The translations under genes were made by a program, and so were the position numbers. From positions 1 to 64,000 of the forward strand of contig JAQFVV010001033.1 in NCBI GenBank assembly GCA_028023455.1: 64,000 nucleotides of DNA, given 5' to 3'. Every line of letters begins with the position of its first letter. Position 1 is the stretch's first letter. Origin of the DNA: Epiperipatus broadwayi (Eukaryota > Onychophora > Udeonychophora > Euonychophora > Peripatidae). This document shows, one piece after another, positions 25,193-37,605 of this stretch. A model generated the notes under the pieces. The model saw only the letters and a list, made by a program, of their open reading frames with translations, was not told the origin of the DNA and did not search any database.

Positions 25193-25270
25193 AAATAAGT
25201 GGATATATATATACATCAAATAAAGTTTTTGAAAAGAAAAGAAGTGATTTTTAATTATAGAATTATATGG

Positions 25271-26886
25271 CAGTAATGTTACTATTAAAACTGAACCTAC
25301 TCCTTTTCATTTTAATTGATTTTTTTTTTTCCTCATGCATTGCTCATTGACCATATTCTATCTATATTTATAATAAATGCTTCCCACATGTTATTATCTC
25401 TTTTATATATTAAAAATTGTTAATTGTTCGATTCTCAAATATGCAATGAATTAAAATGAAACTCACTCAACAGTTTACAAAGTAAAATATCCACGATGTT
25501 TAAAACAATAAAGTGTTGCTATTAATAATTATTCAGGCCTGTCTTTCAATGTTATGTATATCTATATATAACAGAACTAGTAATAGTATCTATCTATGTG
25601 TATTTCTGTACCACACTGCTAATACTATTGTCTACCTGATGTGCATCTTTATATAACCATGCGAAAAATATTGTAAATGTTGTCTGTATATGTATATAAA
25701 ACAGCATTAATAATATTGTTTATCTTGCTCATAGATACCTCGTTATTGGCATATGAATTAGACATACCAATATAATGTATTTGAAACGTGTGTATATATC
25801 CACACCAAATGTAAATTAATGATTTACATAAATATAGTAGAGTACAACACGAGGCTTATAACAACCTATAATGAACCAATATATAAAGGTAAATTGTAGT
25901 ATTATATAATTCATTTTATTAAATAATTTTTTGAATTTAATCAACTGCTTCAAATAATTGATTTTTTTATTATTAATATGAATACTTTAATAATTGATTC
26001 ATAAATAGACTTTTATTTAATTTATAAAACATATCTATTGCTTGTTGTAAAATCTAATGATTATATTCATATTGCTGGCTATGATACACCTTAAGGTTAC
26101 GTATATGTGTAAATGATTTAAGCAGGATTGTATAATGTGGTTTGCCATGTTGCCAACATTCCATTAGAGTTTTTTTGTTTCTTCATTGTAAGTAGCCAGC
26201 CAGGAATTGATAAAATGAATCGGGTATCATCGGAAATATTGCTCATAAGTTGATTGATGTGGAAAATGGTCAAACAGGTCAGCATAAGTTATCCTGGCAT
26301 ATATATCTGGCACATAATTGGAATCGAGATACTTTTGCTCAGATTCTAGGTCTTGATATATGAGTATTTGTATCCGATGGGTATAATATGTTTTGAATGG
26401 ATATGGATATAAAATTGAACATGGTGTTGGTGAAATATTTTTTGAAGAACAAAATGAAAGAGTGAAAAATTAAGGAAGCTGGGTTTATTTCACAAATTAA
26501 ACATCTTGAATCAGAGAATCAATAAAGCAAACACACTTTTTACATTTTAATCCTTAAAATACTGTTATTGTTTTTTTGCTTGTAAACCATGAATTTGATG
26601 CAAATAATTTCAAAATATACATGGTTCATTCAATTAATATTTTTAGTTTATATATATATTCCTTTTTAACAACAATTCATGCTAATTTAGATACGAAATT
26701 AGTTAAACATAACATTTATTAAATCCTTAAAATTCTGTCGCAATTGATATTTTTTTTAAAATTATTACAAGCTTACATTAGTTTTACCTTAATATGCAGT
26801 ACATTATTTTATTTAATATATTTCAGTGTCTATATAAATTTGTTTATACTTTTATTTATTTATTTTTTATATTGACTTTTTTTTAG
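25271..26886. other. Putative intron, no assignable feature
   Basis: AT-rich. The part from about 26640 onward resembles the introns upstream of the other A-type exons (TTTGTTTATACTTTT before the acceptor), marking the start of a duplicated unit. Confidence 0.5.
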
Positions 26887-26916
26887 AAATTTCTCCAATC
26901 ACACCTTCAACAACAG
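26887..26916 (+). CDS. 30-nt microexon, type A copy 1 (Thr/Ser/Pro-rich)
   Basis: Acceptor (T)n-AG, donor GTTAAC. In phase 1-1 the interior reads I-S-P-I-T-P-S-T-T between a split Glu/Lys-type codon (..AA) and a final G. Upstream intron sequence matches that before exons at 30369, 54207 and 61211, so these are paralogous exons. Each would add ten residues to a Ser/Thr/Pro-rich, probably O-glycosylated stretch. Length and phase let it be skipped without a frameshift. Confidence 0.6.
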
Positions 26917-27512
26917 GTTAACATACATTTTTTTTTTTTTAATTTTAATCTGCCACGATATTATTTACATAAAATTATTTGTATACTTATTATATTAAAT
27001 GTAATTAATAATATATGTAAATCTTCTTCGAATCTCAAATCAAATTTAAACTTTCTAATTGAAATAAGATTGAATTTTATATATTCGCATTCTTTTGGCA
27101 TACATTTTTATTAGTATGTCTTTATTATTGAATGACGTTCTCCTCTGACTTCACAGTTATTAACATTAAATCAATGATATTTTATCATATATAAATAATG
27201 TTTCTGTTTTAATAGTAATTATGTTCTGCCTGAAAAAAAGAAATCTTATTTTTTTAGAAATATCAATAATACATGAAATAATATACTTTATGTAGGTTTC
27301 ACATATATTTTATCAAAGCAGTTTTGTTCATTGGATGGCTGAAGCACCGTCACACTTTTGATTCCTCACTTAATTGTACGTTGTTCAGCTATTGTATCCA
27401 CAGCACCAGATCTGTTTATAATTTATAACTGAAAAATTCATCCTTGCAAACTGATAGGAACTTGTTGCATAAGCGCTTGGAGTCAGTGTTTAGATCTAGT
27501 TTTTAGCCCTAT

Positions 27513-27559
27513 CTTTTACTGATGATAGCAAATCAGCTTGAAATCAGCTGATCTGAAGG
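27513..27559 (+). ncRNA. Hammerhead ribozyme-like fold in satellite (27.5 kb, copy 1)
   Basis: In order: stem I 5' CUUUUA, core CUGAUGA, stem II (AGC/GCU, with an opposed U-U next to the core), GAAA, palindromic stem III AUCAGCUGAU, cleavage-site base C at 27553, and stem I 3' UGAAGG. Stem I pairs over six positions (two G-U). All core positions CUGANGA, GAAA and UH fit the consensus. The U-U where a G-C is usual at the base of stem II may weaken activity. Stem III is self-complementary, as in hammerheads that work as dimers. Confidence 0.65.
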
Positions 27560-27920
27560 TGGAGCAAATGAAAAAGATAGTGAATTCTGACTTTTGATGT
27601 TTATGGAAACAAATACACTTGTTTGGTGGTTTTGGTAAAACACCATCTATTAATCATAAATACAAGCGATAGCAAGTTAACGTGGTTATAACTTGTTTTT
27701 GTTTTTCATAAATGTACCTTTAAAGGTTTCTGCAATGATATATATTGCAGGGCTTTGACTTTGTGGTGAAACTGAACTGATATCAGACCCATGTAGCTAT
27801 CTGGCTTGTTAGGCTGGGTTTGAAGACATTACGTCTCTGAAAAATTCATGCTTGCAAACTGATAGGAACTTGTTGCATAAGCGCTTGGAGTCAGTGTTTA
27901 GATCTATTTTCTAGCCCTAT

Positions 27921-27967
27921 CTTTTACTCATGATAGCAAATCAGCTTGAAATCAGCTGATCTGAAGG
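27921..27967 (+). ncRNA. Hammerhead-like fold, mutated core (27.9 kb, copy 2)
   Basis: Same as copy 1 but the core reads CUCAUGA: the invariant G of CUGA is C, which should abolish self-cleavage. Stems I and III are unchanged. Confidence 0.6.
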
Positions 27968-28062
27968 TGGAACAAATGAAAGAGATAGTGAATTCTGACT
28001 CTTTTGACATTTATGTAAACAAATACACTTGTTCGGTGGTTTTGGTAAAATGCCATCTATTA

Positions 28063-28065
<3 letters not shown>

Positions 28066-28105
<40 letters not shown>
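28066..28105. repeat. (TA)n
   Basis: About twenty TA units at the downstream edge of the satellite. Confidence 0.95.
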
Positions 28106-28110
<5 letters not shown>

Positions 28111-29934
28111 ACCAAGATCATTTTGGTACATATCTCTAATTTTGCCTAATTAATTATTAAGAAAACAGTTTGTTAAAAGAAAATAGGATGTAGAAGTTTA
28201 AAGAGTTTTGTATTCAGGTTGTTTTTGAGATGCAAAAAAAATACAGGTCTAAGGAATTCTTTTATTAATATTGTTAGTTTAAGGAGAATATTGTTCATAA
28301 AAGTTATAAATGATTGATTAGAAAAAAAGAAAAAAGAAAGAAAAAGTTGAAGCTAAAAGTTTAAAAATAGAAATCTCTTTTTATTTAAATTAAAGAAAAA
28401 AGTCATCTTAAAAACTAAATAGTGAATTGATCATAAATTATATATGTGCATAAATGACAAATTAATGTGAGCTTAATAGGAAAATATATATGTGCGATTG
28501 TAAATATAATAAATGTGTGTGTGTTAAATATTAAAACGATGATATAGAAAATTATCATTAAAAAATGCAGTGATGGCTACTGATTAAAACTGTAAAAACA
28601 ACATGTGTTGCATGGCTGCTAATTAAACGGTCTCCAAAAACATGTAATTAAAAGCTTATCAAAGGAATGCAATTAAAAACAAGGAAAGAAATTTGACAAC
28701 AGATATTGTTAGAGGATATCAAAATGACAACAGGCCTTAAATATAAATAGTCCAGTTTTTTTTTATCGGACAGTTGAGATTACAGTTGGGAAAAAGTTGA
28801 GAATATGGTTGAAGTTGAGGAAAGATCAAGAAAACAGTTGAATTGAGTTCTTTCATCATTCAATCAATCAGTGTAACCAGAATCAAAAATGCAGTGCTAA
28901 TCAGCATCAGAATTATATGGCTTTCTCTAGCCTCAGTCCAGTAAACATCCAACTTGCCCAGAAAAAAATAATGCTTTCATAATAACTTGAAATCTGCTGT
29001 CAATATATAATTGAAGAATAATAAACCTCCTCAAAAAACTTCATATCTGGCTAGATAGGAATATTCTCAATAGAAGCAGCAATCAGGAAAAAAACAAAGT
29101 CCTCTATAAAAATTAATTTCACAACAAATAGCAAGAAGAAATCCACGTTCTTAAATCCTAGGTAATAACAGTTTTCTTATTTTCATTTCTAAAGTAACCA
29201 TCACATTAGTTTGAAGCCTACCAGAGTCAAATAATAGTGAATTCTATATCATACATACATGACCTATTGATGTGCATGTTTTAAAATGTGTGCATGTTAA
29301 TGTCTTAGGATATATTGATTTCATTGTATTTTTAATGTCAAACATTTAGTTCTTTGTTATATTTCTATTATATATGTGTGAGCGTGAAGTTATGATAAGC
29401 CCTTGTTCATTTAAATAAGATTTATAAAAATATTTAGAATTAGTATAATAAATGTTAATTAAAATAAATTGTCTTTTAAACTTAATATCTGTTGGTCGAT
29501 TCTTTATCATTAATTATGTAAATTTTACCACTAGTTAAATTTAGTAAAGTGTTATTGTAGTTTCGACTGAGCTAGTAAGGGATTTTTTGAGCATTGGTTT
29601 ATGGGCCTATTGTTCGAACATGTTAGTTATTAGAAACTAGCTGGCACCCGGGGTTTACTCTGAAACAAATAAAGTATTTAAATGGTAGGGTTTAAATACA
29701 GCAGTCAAGATGAGCCACAGTCTCGAAATGTGATTGTGTTATGCATTGTATATCTTGTTATGATCATGGGTATTGATGGCCCTGCCATCAATAGTATTCT
29801 CCACTCTGCTTGAATAGGCCAGTTCATTCACATAATATTTATAACATAAGATTATAAATTTGTGAGAAATAAGGTTTAAGTCCAGTTAAGCCCAGCAAGT
29901 AGAATATGTTGGATCTGTATGGTATAAACCCAGT

Positions 29935-29937
<3 letters not shown>
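28106..29937. other. Putative intron, no assignable feature
   Basis: Includes TATAAATAG at about 28742 and a GC-richer block 28600-29160 that could be an LTR-like or SINE-like repeat, but no ends or partner copies were found. At 29642 TGGCACCCGG resembles a tRNA primer site. Confidence 0.3.

Positions 29938-29984
<47 letters not shown>
29937..29984. repeat. (TA)n
   Basis: Uninterrupted TA run; a shorter one follows at 30105-30124. Confidence 0.97.
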
Positions 29985-29989
<5 letters not shown>

Positions 29990-30368
29990 CATATTTTGGA
30001 CCGAAAACTTAAACCAATACACGTTTCATTGGATTGATTAAAAGTTTTACACGATAACCCAAAATATATATTTATATATATTTAACCCCAAATCTTCGTT
30101 TTAACATATATATATATATATATAATCAGCTTGAAATATACAATACACATAATTTTTTGTCTTTCTTTACAATAATTTATGTTTATTTGCAGATAAAATT
30201 AATTTCAAATATTATTATTTATGAAATGACTTAAATTGTTTTTAATTGTTAATTTTTCAAATTATTACAAGCAGACAATTACTTTATCTTAAGAATACTG
30301 CATAATTTGATTGCTATAGATTCATGCAATTTTGTTTATACTTTTGTTTTGTTTATTGCTTTTTGTAG

Positions 30369-30398
30369 AAACGTCAACAACAACTTCTACAACAACAG
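30369..30398 (+). CDS. 30-nt microexon, type A copy 2 (nearly pure Thr/Ser)
   Basis: Acceptor TTTTTGTAG, donor GTTAAT. Phase 1-1 interior reads T-S-T-T-T-S-T-T-T, the most Thr-rich of the set. Flanking introns align with those of the other A exons. Such text is typical of mucin-like, O-glycosylated extracellular stalks; which protein carries it is unknown because no larger exon is in the window. Confidence 0.65.
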
Positions 30399-31619
30399 GT
30401 TAATATATAATTTTTAAACATTAAACTGCCACCATAATATCAAGTCATAAAATGAAATTCATAATTGGTATGTAAAATGTAATTAAATATATATGTATAC
30501 CTCCTCATATCCAACTCAAATTTAAACATTTAGTAAACTTACATAGAATTGTAGTTATACGTCCTTCCTTGGAATGTATTTTTAATAGTATATATTTATT
30601 ATGGAATGACGTTCTATTCCGACTTGGCAAAAAACATTATATCGTTGATATATTATCAGATATCGGCAATGGTTGTGTTTTAGTAGTAATCAAATTCTAT
30701 GTGAAAAAGTCTTCATTTCATTTTTTTATAAACATCAATAGTTTATATCTCATAATAATCTCTACATAGTCTTCACCTACATTTATTAAGATCTGTTTTG
30801 TTCATTATTCTGCAGTTGCCCCTACAGTACATTTCATTTATCACTGAATATTAGTTTGGTTCACTATTGAATCCACAGAACCAGAACTGTTTATAATTTA
30901 TAAGTGTTTTTGTGACAAAATCCTTTTTATTATCACATCCCCATGAAATTTGAAATAATATTGGTTAAGTCATCTTAATTTGAAAATAAGTGAAATGTAA
31001 TTTTGAACAGAATATGTTATATTCAAATGTTGTAGGTAATATTAAAACCTTTCACCTGTTAAATATAGTTAGATCTGGGTCTGTTTTCAAATCCCATTTA
31101 TGATTATTACAGTTTCTTGATGCCCTTTGTGCCATCTCTTGTTCAATATCGGTCACATTTTTTTTCATTTTTTGCTTAGTTTATTATAAATTCGAAATTT
31201 TAAATTTTATTTCTAAAAAAATTTGCATATGGTGATATATTTTCAAAAAAAAATCAATTTTCATTACTGTGTATTGGTATATAGGCTAGCCTCATTTCTC
31301 TGGTTGGATGGCTATCAATTCTGGCCATTGTTCTGCAGACATTTCTAAATGACAAATTCAGAAGTCAAATCAAAATGTTTTATGCTTTACACTACTTTAT
31401 TGAAATTTAAAGTTTGATTCAAAAAAATGTTAAATTTAAAAAAAAAGGCTTGGAAAAGTGACCGCTCTTCAAGACAAATGAATAAAGTTGACCATCATTT
31501 TCATATCAAAGACATTCATTGAGAAGAACAAAAAACAATTATATTTTATAAATTTTAATGGAATTTATAATTATTTTTTACAAGTATACTGACTAATAAT
31601 CAATCTAGATCTATATTTT

Positions 31620-33890
31620 GGTTGTAGTTTTCTAGACAAAGACACCACTCGATGGTGCCATTACCACACCAAAACTATAATATTTGAACATTCCCAGGCC
31701 TTCTATTATGATCATTTTGTGGTATTTTTAAAGCAATTCAGTTCATGTTAGCCGTTAAGGAGGGTAAGATGTGGCTAATTTGTGGTATTTTTAGTTGTCA
31801 AAAAGAAAGAAAATACAAAAATCATGTTTTTTAACATTTTTTTATTAATATAAACAAATTAAATGAAATGAAATCAATAAATGTAAAATAAAATCAACAC
31901 ATTTCAATTTGATTGTTTTTTTTGTGTGTGTGTGTGTTACGCTTTTTTTTAAAAAAAAAAAAATAAGCTTAACAAAAATAAAAGTTTTTACATTTTCATT
32001 TTTACATAGAAACAGCAAAAATACTAAAATGGCTTTAAATTTATTAAGCTTTTTTTAACATGCTTTTTTTTTGGGTTTAAAAATAAAAATTTGCAAATTT
32101 ATTACAGGTTTTTTGCGTTCCTCGCTATTTTTTATTTCAAAAATAATGACAACAAAAATAACACTTTTTAGCTTTTCTTTTTAAAACTATAAACAACAAG
32201 AAATTAAAAATGTATTACAAAGAATATGCTTCTCGAGTTTTTAAAAACCAGTTGCAAAATTTTGAAGTTTTTTTTTTTACAATAACAACAACCAAAATGA
32301 AAGTGCAACAACTTTAAAAACTATTACCCAAATAACCAATAAATACTTTAAACTGGTTTTTCTTTTTAAAAAACCTACAACAACAAATCTTAAATACCTT
32401 CAAAATACATGAACAATTTCTAATGGTGTTTGTAAATTTTGTAAGGTAAACATTAAAAAATGAAAATATTTGTAAAAATAAACAAGTCAAAAAAAAAAAA
32501 AATAACAACAACAACAACTATTAAAAATATTCAAAATCACTTCAATTTAAATGAACAACTTCAAATGCTACTTGTAAAATCCTACTGGAAGTGCCATGTC
32601 AAAGACATCTCTGAAAGAACGGCCAGAAAAACAACTTCATCTTTGTGTAGATGTCACCACATAAAATCTGCAAAATAATTGGGCAGAACTTGATAGTGAG
32701 ATCCACATTGTTTTCTGTTTTTCCATTTCAAAAGGTCCCCAAGATGCTTGATGATTTGTGGGTGAGCACCTGTAGAAGGGTCTATAAAGTTGTAGTTGTG
32801 ATTCACTGTCAGATTATGGAATCCTGATGCCTCAAGATTAGCAGACTTATAACCCTTCCAACAGTCTGAGAAGATAGTCAATCTGGACTTGGCATTGTCT
32901 TTTAGGTCCTGCAAAGGTGTGGATGCATATCGGCAAGAAACATATTTTAAGAAACATTCTTGTGTCTCACAGCACACACCCCCAAAAATCCACTGTTGAG
33001 GTAGTACTCTTCCCTGATGGTTTTTCCTCCTGTTAAAATTGTTTCATCCACCTCAACTATCAAACAAGGCCTGTCAACTTGACAGCACGGTCAAGCTGCC
33101 AAACTCTCTGAACACAGCTCCCCCAGGTCATTGGTCCAATGTAAAATGGCACTTCTGCCAATCAACAGTTCTGTCTGGAAGGTTTGGATAGTCAGCTGTT
33201 CATGGCTCCAGTAATATATAGCACATACAGCTTGAACCACTGGTATTCTGGAGCCATCAAACCAATTCGTCTTTCGAAAGGAACATGTATGTTTGCATGA
33301 ACACAATGGACAGTGAAATTGATCTATTTATTTAGAACAGAATAACTTCATTGATTATCCACAATCACATTTCTTCGAATGTGGAAGCACCTTGATTCTT
33401 TGCAAATATGACACAGCATCTGATTCTGTTGCTGGTAAATCACAAAATCGAAGATGTGCAATTTCATGTGCCATTTTGTCGGTCTTGTGGAATGTTATGA
33501 ACAGTATGTTACTTGATGCACTACCTAATTCAAACGATCTTTCACACATATATCTGGACAAGATTTTGCCTCTTAAAACTTAAATACAGAAAGGTGTAAA
33601 GAGTTGGATAATTATTACTTAAGAAAATCACAATACTTCAATACTAAAAAAAAAAAGTTAAACAAAAAAAAACGATTTTCATATAATTCAAATACCCACA
33701 CCCTCACACGAAGCCATAAAAATGTATGAAGTGTACAAACTCACAAAAATTAATTACTGTGATGTGGCAAAATGGCCTGCAATCTGTAACACAACAAAAA
33801 TGTTGGATTATAGTAAATGCGAGTTCAACCATGGTGTTGGCCATGGAAACTGCACCATTGAGCAGGGGGTTTGTCTAGCAAACTACAACC
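31620..33890 (-). mobile_element. Merlin-type DNA transposon (IS1595/ISXO2-like), with 8-bp target duplication
   Basis: Terminal inverted repeats: left GGTTGTAGTTTTCTAGAC (31620) and right GTCTAGCAAACTACAACC (ending 33890), with further pairing inward (ACCATCGAG / ACCATTGAG region). The element is flanked on both sides by TATATTTT (31612-31619 and 33891-33898), an 8-bp target-site duplication as expected for the Merlin superfamily. The interior carries a decayed ISXO2-type transposase on the minus strand; the left ~1 kb is AT-rich filler with poly-T/poly-A runs and ACA repeats. It sits in the putative intron between microexons A (30.4 kb) and B (35.0 kb). Confidence 0.9.
32654..33561 (-). pseudogene. 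Merlin/ISXO2-like DDE transposase, frameshifted
   Basis: Cut-and-paste transposase in three frames. N-terminal block 33561-33355 (ESDAVSYLQRIKVLPHSKKC, zinc-ribbon-like). Middle block 33306-33091 (FRKTNWFDGSRIPVVQAV, IYYW, IGRSAILHWTNDL) is the helix-turn-helix side. Then VDET with the first catalytic Asp at 33046-33048. The C-terminal block 32977-32654 holds IFSDCWKGYKS (second Asp, 32864-32866) and NYNFIDPSTGAHPQ, the family hallmark. Where the family has the catalytic Glu (HTQ-x-x-E) this copy has Lys (codon 32747-32749). Frameshifts plus this change mean it is dead. Orientation is opposite to the microexons. Confidence 0.85.
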
Positions 33891-33989
33891 TATATTTTTA
33901 TTTAAATATTTAATTTTGACCAAGAAAATATAACAGAACTAAATAATCAGACATCATAATTTAAAAGAAATGAAAAAAAATCACCAGCA

Positions 33990-34370
33990 TTCATATAATG
34001 ATTTGCTGAAATATAATTATTTTGTTTTATCTCTGGCTATTTTTTAAATATTTTTTTTTTATATTTTTCTACAGTTATTAATGTTATTGTTTATTTTTCA
34101 TTATATTTGATCAATTTGAATGTGGAATAATTCGATTTTTAGAAGCTAAAGAAAAGAGATTGCTATTTCTAAGAGAAAAATATCACTCTAAGACAAAAAA
34201 ATTACTGATGATGTCATGTTATGATGGGTGGAAATATAATTATTTTGTTTTACCGCTGAATATTTTTCCAATTTTTTATATATATATATTTTTTCAATTA
34301 TTAACATTATTTTTAATTTTTCGGTACAATTAACCAATTTGAATCTAAAATTATTCAATTTTTAGAAGGT
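33990..34370. repeat. ~220-bp imperfect tandem duplication
   Basis: GAAATATAATTATTTTGTTTTA occurs at 34009 and 34229, each followed by similar TTTTTTATAT.TTTTT...TTATTAA.ATTATT and CAATTTGAAT blocks. Confidence 0.6.
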
Positions 34371-34760
34371 GAATTGAAACAATTATGTGTATTTTAGTTT
34401 AAAATTTTATGAATAGAAACAGACTAGAAATGAAATTGACAAATGATTGTTTTCAGATTTTTATGTAATGGAGCAATACAAAAATTAGGCAGTCATGGTA
34501 CAACTTATGCAAGTTGATTTTATCAGCTAAAGGGTTAAGCAGTAAATATGGAAAGATATAAATAAAATTTAAATTTTGGTAAATACATTTAACAATATAA
34601 TTAGATGAGTGGAACAATGGAGCAATATATTTATAAACTAAATTATATATTTTTAAAATTACAGCAATTTAACATGACATAGAAATTCTGACTAAAGTAG
34701 GAACTTATGTTCCAATAGAAAAACAAAGTAGGAAGAAATAAATGTTATGTAGTGCAACAA

Positions 34761-34887
<127 letters not shown>

Positions 34888-34987
34888 CTATTATTATTTG
34901 AAATGTTTACTGATTATTTAATATAAAATAAATTTTACTTAGTAAAAATTTGTAAGTAATTATTACTGTCTTAACTTTTGTTTTTAG

Positions 34988-35017
34988 GAACTATTACAGT
35001 GTCTGCAATCACTCCAG
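34988..35017 (+). CDS. 30-nt microexon, type B copy 1
   Basis: Acceptor TTTTTAG, donor GTAAAT. Phase 1-1 interior T-I-T-V-S-A-I-T-P, preceded by a split codon completed by GA (Gly if the previous exon ends in G). Its paralogue at 54627 lacks exactly nine bases, i.e. three codons. Confidence 0.65.
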
Positions 35018-35040
35018 GTAAATTTCTAGTATGTTATTTT

Positions 35041-35576
35041 ATTTACATGAGATACCATTTCCAACTTTCTTTTACACTTAACACCAAAACTTTACTCCTA
35101 CAGTTTCGACGTCATCAGAGCTGCAATTTCCAAATATATAAGCATAAAATTAATACATTATATTTATATATAATCAATTACATACATTTTAACCTGAATA
35201 TTATAAATAATCATTTTCCATTTTATTATTTCACCCTTAACTCATTTTATTTTCTTATTTACAATATTTAATTTTTAAATTGTTCAAAAACAATTTTATT
35301 ATAATTTTAAAACTTTACAAATACTATAAATAAAAAAAATTAAATTAGTTAAAAGTAGAATAATAAAATGGAAAATAATTATTATAATAATCAGGCTAAG
35401 ATGTACATTATTGATTAAATATATAGATATAATGTATTATTAGTATAAGTATATATTTGGATATTGTAGCTCTGATAATGACTGCAGAACAGTCGAAAAT
35501 ATAGAGGAAAGTTTTGGTGTAAAAAATAGTATTACTAAGTTTATAAGAAAGTTGGAAATGGTATCATATGTAAATA
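35041..35576. mobile_element. 536-bp foldback with PLE-like terminal cores, inserted between exons B and C
   Basis: Left edge ATTTACATGAGATACC mirrors right edge GGTATCATATGTAAAT, and pairing continues almost to the centre (~35270-35330). Both arms contain the box-hairpin-GAAA motif (35101-35120 minus; 35470-35503 plus). Unit 2 has only 88 bp between exons B and C and continues from the same ATGTTATTTT without the insert, giving an apparent empty site. Non-autonomous, no coding capacity. Confidence 0.85.
35470..35503 (+). ncRNA. Hammerhead-like hairpin in foldback arm
   Basis: CTGATAAT, stem GACTG/CAGTC with an intervening loop, then GAAAATATA. The opposite arm (35101-35120, minus) keeps a perfect CTGATGA and GAAAC but has lost the hairpin between them. 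Together they suggest an ancestral CTGATGA-stem-GAAA core, now degenerate in both arms. Confidence 0.4.
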
Positions 35577-35687
35577 TAGAAATCAATACATAAAGGAAGA
35601 AGAAGAAAATCAAATGTTGTTTTATTATGATACGTCAATAATTGATATTTGTTTTATTTTATTATTCATTTTATTTCATTTTATTAG

Positions 35688-35717
35688 AAATTCATACGAC
35701 TTCGCCTTCAACAACAG
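35688..35717 (+). CDS. 30-nt microexon, type C copy 1
   Basis: Acceptor TTTTATTAG, donor GTTAAT. Phase 1-1 interior I-H-T-T-S-P-S-T-T. The copy at 54736 differs at only two bases: one synonymous (ACG/ACA, Thr) and one at the last base before the donor; the flanking introns differ much more. Confidence 0.65.
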
Positions 35718-36519
35718 GTTAATAATTTATATTTTGTACTTACATTTTAAACTACAGAAATAAAATTACTCTTACAAAATTAATTCTATATTTAAAGTAC
35801 TAATATTAATAATATATTGTAGTTCTGTATACCAACTTTAAATATTAATTGTAAATATCAAATATATAGACCAACAATTAACAGCCTTTGATTTCTAAAT
35901 CTCTGTTAAATAAAGGATTCAATTATAACCATTGTAATAATTAACAACATTTTTTTATTTATTATAAAATCTTTGTAAATATAGTTTTGTGAGTGTGGTT
36001 GTGACAGTTTCTTTAAAAACATTAATCTCAAATGTATATTAGGTACAAAACTAATAAAAGAAGTTGATTGTTCATTAGTTAGTTTTGATAAAAACAGAAA
36101 GGGAGAAAAATACTTTTATAAGTGTTATAAATTTACTGATAAAATGTTTATCTAGGTTTCAATTGTAAATTGCAGAATTTCAGAATGTTTGTATTACTAA
36201 AAAAAAAATAATACAAACATTTATTTATCTTTTGTTTTTGTTTTATTTTCAACAGTAATTAATAATTCTGACACTTTTTTTGTGCTTTTTAAACAACACA
36301 GCTAGAAGAAGGTAAGGACTCCAGTTAACTTTGTTTCTGGCTCCCTGTTTCATTCCCCTTTTCCTAGTTTAGGGAATTATGGAGAGTTTCTTAGCTCTCT
36401 TTTCATATACAAACCATATCAATAGTGTAATCACAAGTAAGAATAATTTCAACTTTTATAAAAACTCTATGTAAATATATGGTAGCCAATGAAATGACAA
36501 AACATTGCTACAGAGATTT

Positions 36520-37605
36520 TACTTTTAATGAAAATTTTTATTTCACTTAATTTTGTTAAATGAATGAGAGAGTCTGGCTGTTAGGAGAACTGACAGGGGC
36601 CTAAATCCTACTTCATTTGAAGAAGGGGGCTGGGATGAGGGTACTGTGGTGATCGTTACCAACGTTGGTTTTTTTCATTCACAAGATAAAAAAAATAACG
36701 TTATTTATGGCGATTTTTTAATGTTATCGTCATCAATGATTTTATTCATGTATTGTTGCAAAATAAGTTGCAGTTTGCCCTCATGAATTTAATTGCAAGT
36801 GATTCACCTTTTTAAAATGTCTTACTTCCAATGTTGTTATTGATAGGGTTGGCCTTTTGCTGTTCGTGTGATTTTCATGATGGATTAGAATGGTTTTCAG
36901 CAGAGACATTTTGAAGCTTGGATTTTTTTTCTTGTTCTCCATAGTTTTTCCATAATTTTTCCAAAGTATTCGGGATTGCTCTCTTGTGAAGATATTCGAG
37001 GCCATGTAAAAAAACATAACAGTAGATTGATTTCGTCCATATTTTATGTTATATCTAAGTGTTTTTACTATTTATCAGCTCATCTACCACAAATTGGATT
37101 TCTCAATATTGTACTCCTAAAACACTATTCATATTTGAATTCTAGACTTTACAAATAATTCCTAATTGTAACTTTTAATTAAAATTTTCATTACACTCAA
37201 TTCTTCTGGTTGTATGAGAGAGTCTGGTTCTTGGGAAAGGCCCCAGAATCTTAAATCCTGGTTCTATTGAAAAGGAGGGCTTGGATGAGAGCGCTGTGGG
37301 GATTATTGCCAACGTTGATTTTCTCATTCACAAAAAAAGAACAAACGCTATTCATAGCGGTTTTTTAGCGTTATTGTTATAAACGATTTTATCCAAGCAT
37401 TATTGCAAAGTAAGCTGCAGTTTGGCCTAATGATTTTAATTGCAAGTGAGTCACCCTATCTAAATTTATTATTTCCAATGTTGATATCTCCAAGTGGTTT
37501 TCTATTCTCAATCTATCTATCACAAATTCGATTTCTCAATATTGTACTCCTAAAATGCTACTCATATTTAAACTCTAGACTTTACAAATATTTCCTAATT
37601 GTAAC
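36520..37605. repeat. Tandem duplicated ~600-bp segment
   Basis: Copy 1 (about 36520-37160) and copy 2 (about 37160-37605, partly deleted) share GAGAGAGTCTGG, GATTTTAATTGCAAGTGA-like text, CAATATTGTACTCCTAAAA and CTAGACTTTACAAAT. No coding sense is preserved between copies. Confidence 0.8.

Larger units (their letters stand above)
23548..25270. mobile_element. PLE 3' ends as a 660-bp-arm palindrome around an endonuclease ORF
   Basis: The left arm (23548-24208) is the inverted copy of the right arm (24610-25270): CCATATAATTCTATAATTA at the left edge mirrors the right edge, and identity is very high throughout. Each arm carries the C-terminal half of a GIY-YIG endonuclease, the 3' untranslated region and the terminal hairpin. 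The ~400-bp unpaired centre supplies the start of the endonuclease frame (24274-24840). The near-identity of the arms points to a recent head-to-head insertion or template switch. The reverse transcriptase part is absent. Confidence 0.9.
27431..28067 (+). repeat. ~407-bp satellite, 1.6 copies
   Basis: Monomer 1 starts GAAAAATTCATCCTTGCAAA and repeats from 27838; the second copy stops at CCATCTATTAATCA, where (TA)n begins. The family is shared with 40.86-41.92 kb and 59.14-60.64 kb (common core AATGATATATATTGCAG and GATCTAGTTT). Each monomer contains a hammerhead-like segment. Confidence 0.95.

Noticed and set aside
36298-36307. Possible 10-nt exon CTAGAAGAAG before a strong GTAAGG donor
   Set aside because: Length is not a multiple of three, the paralogous position at 55.3 kb lacks the donor, and a longer version from an upstream AG hits a stop in the shared phase.
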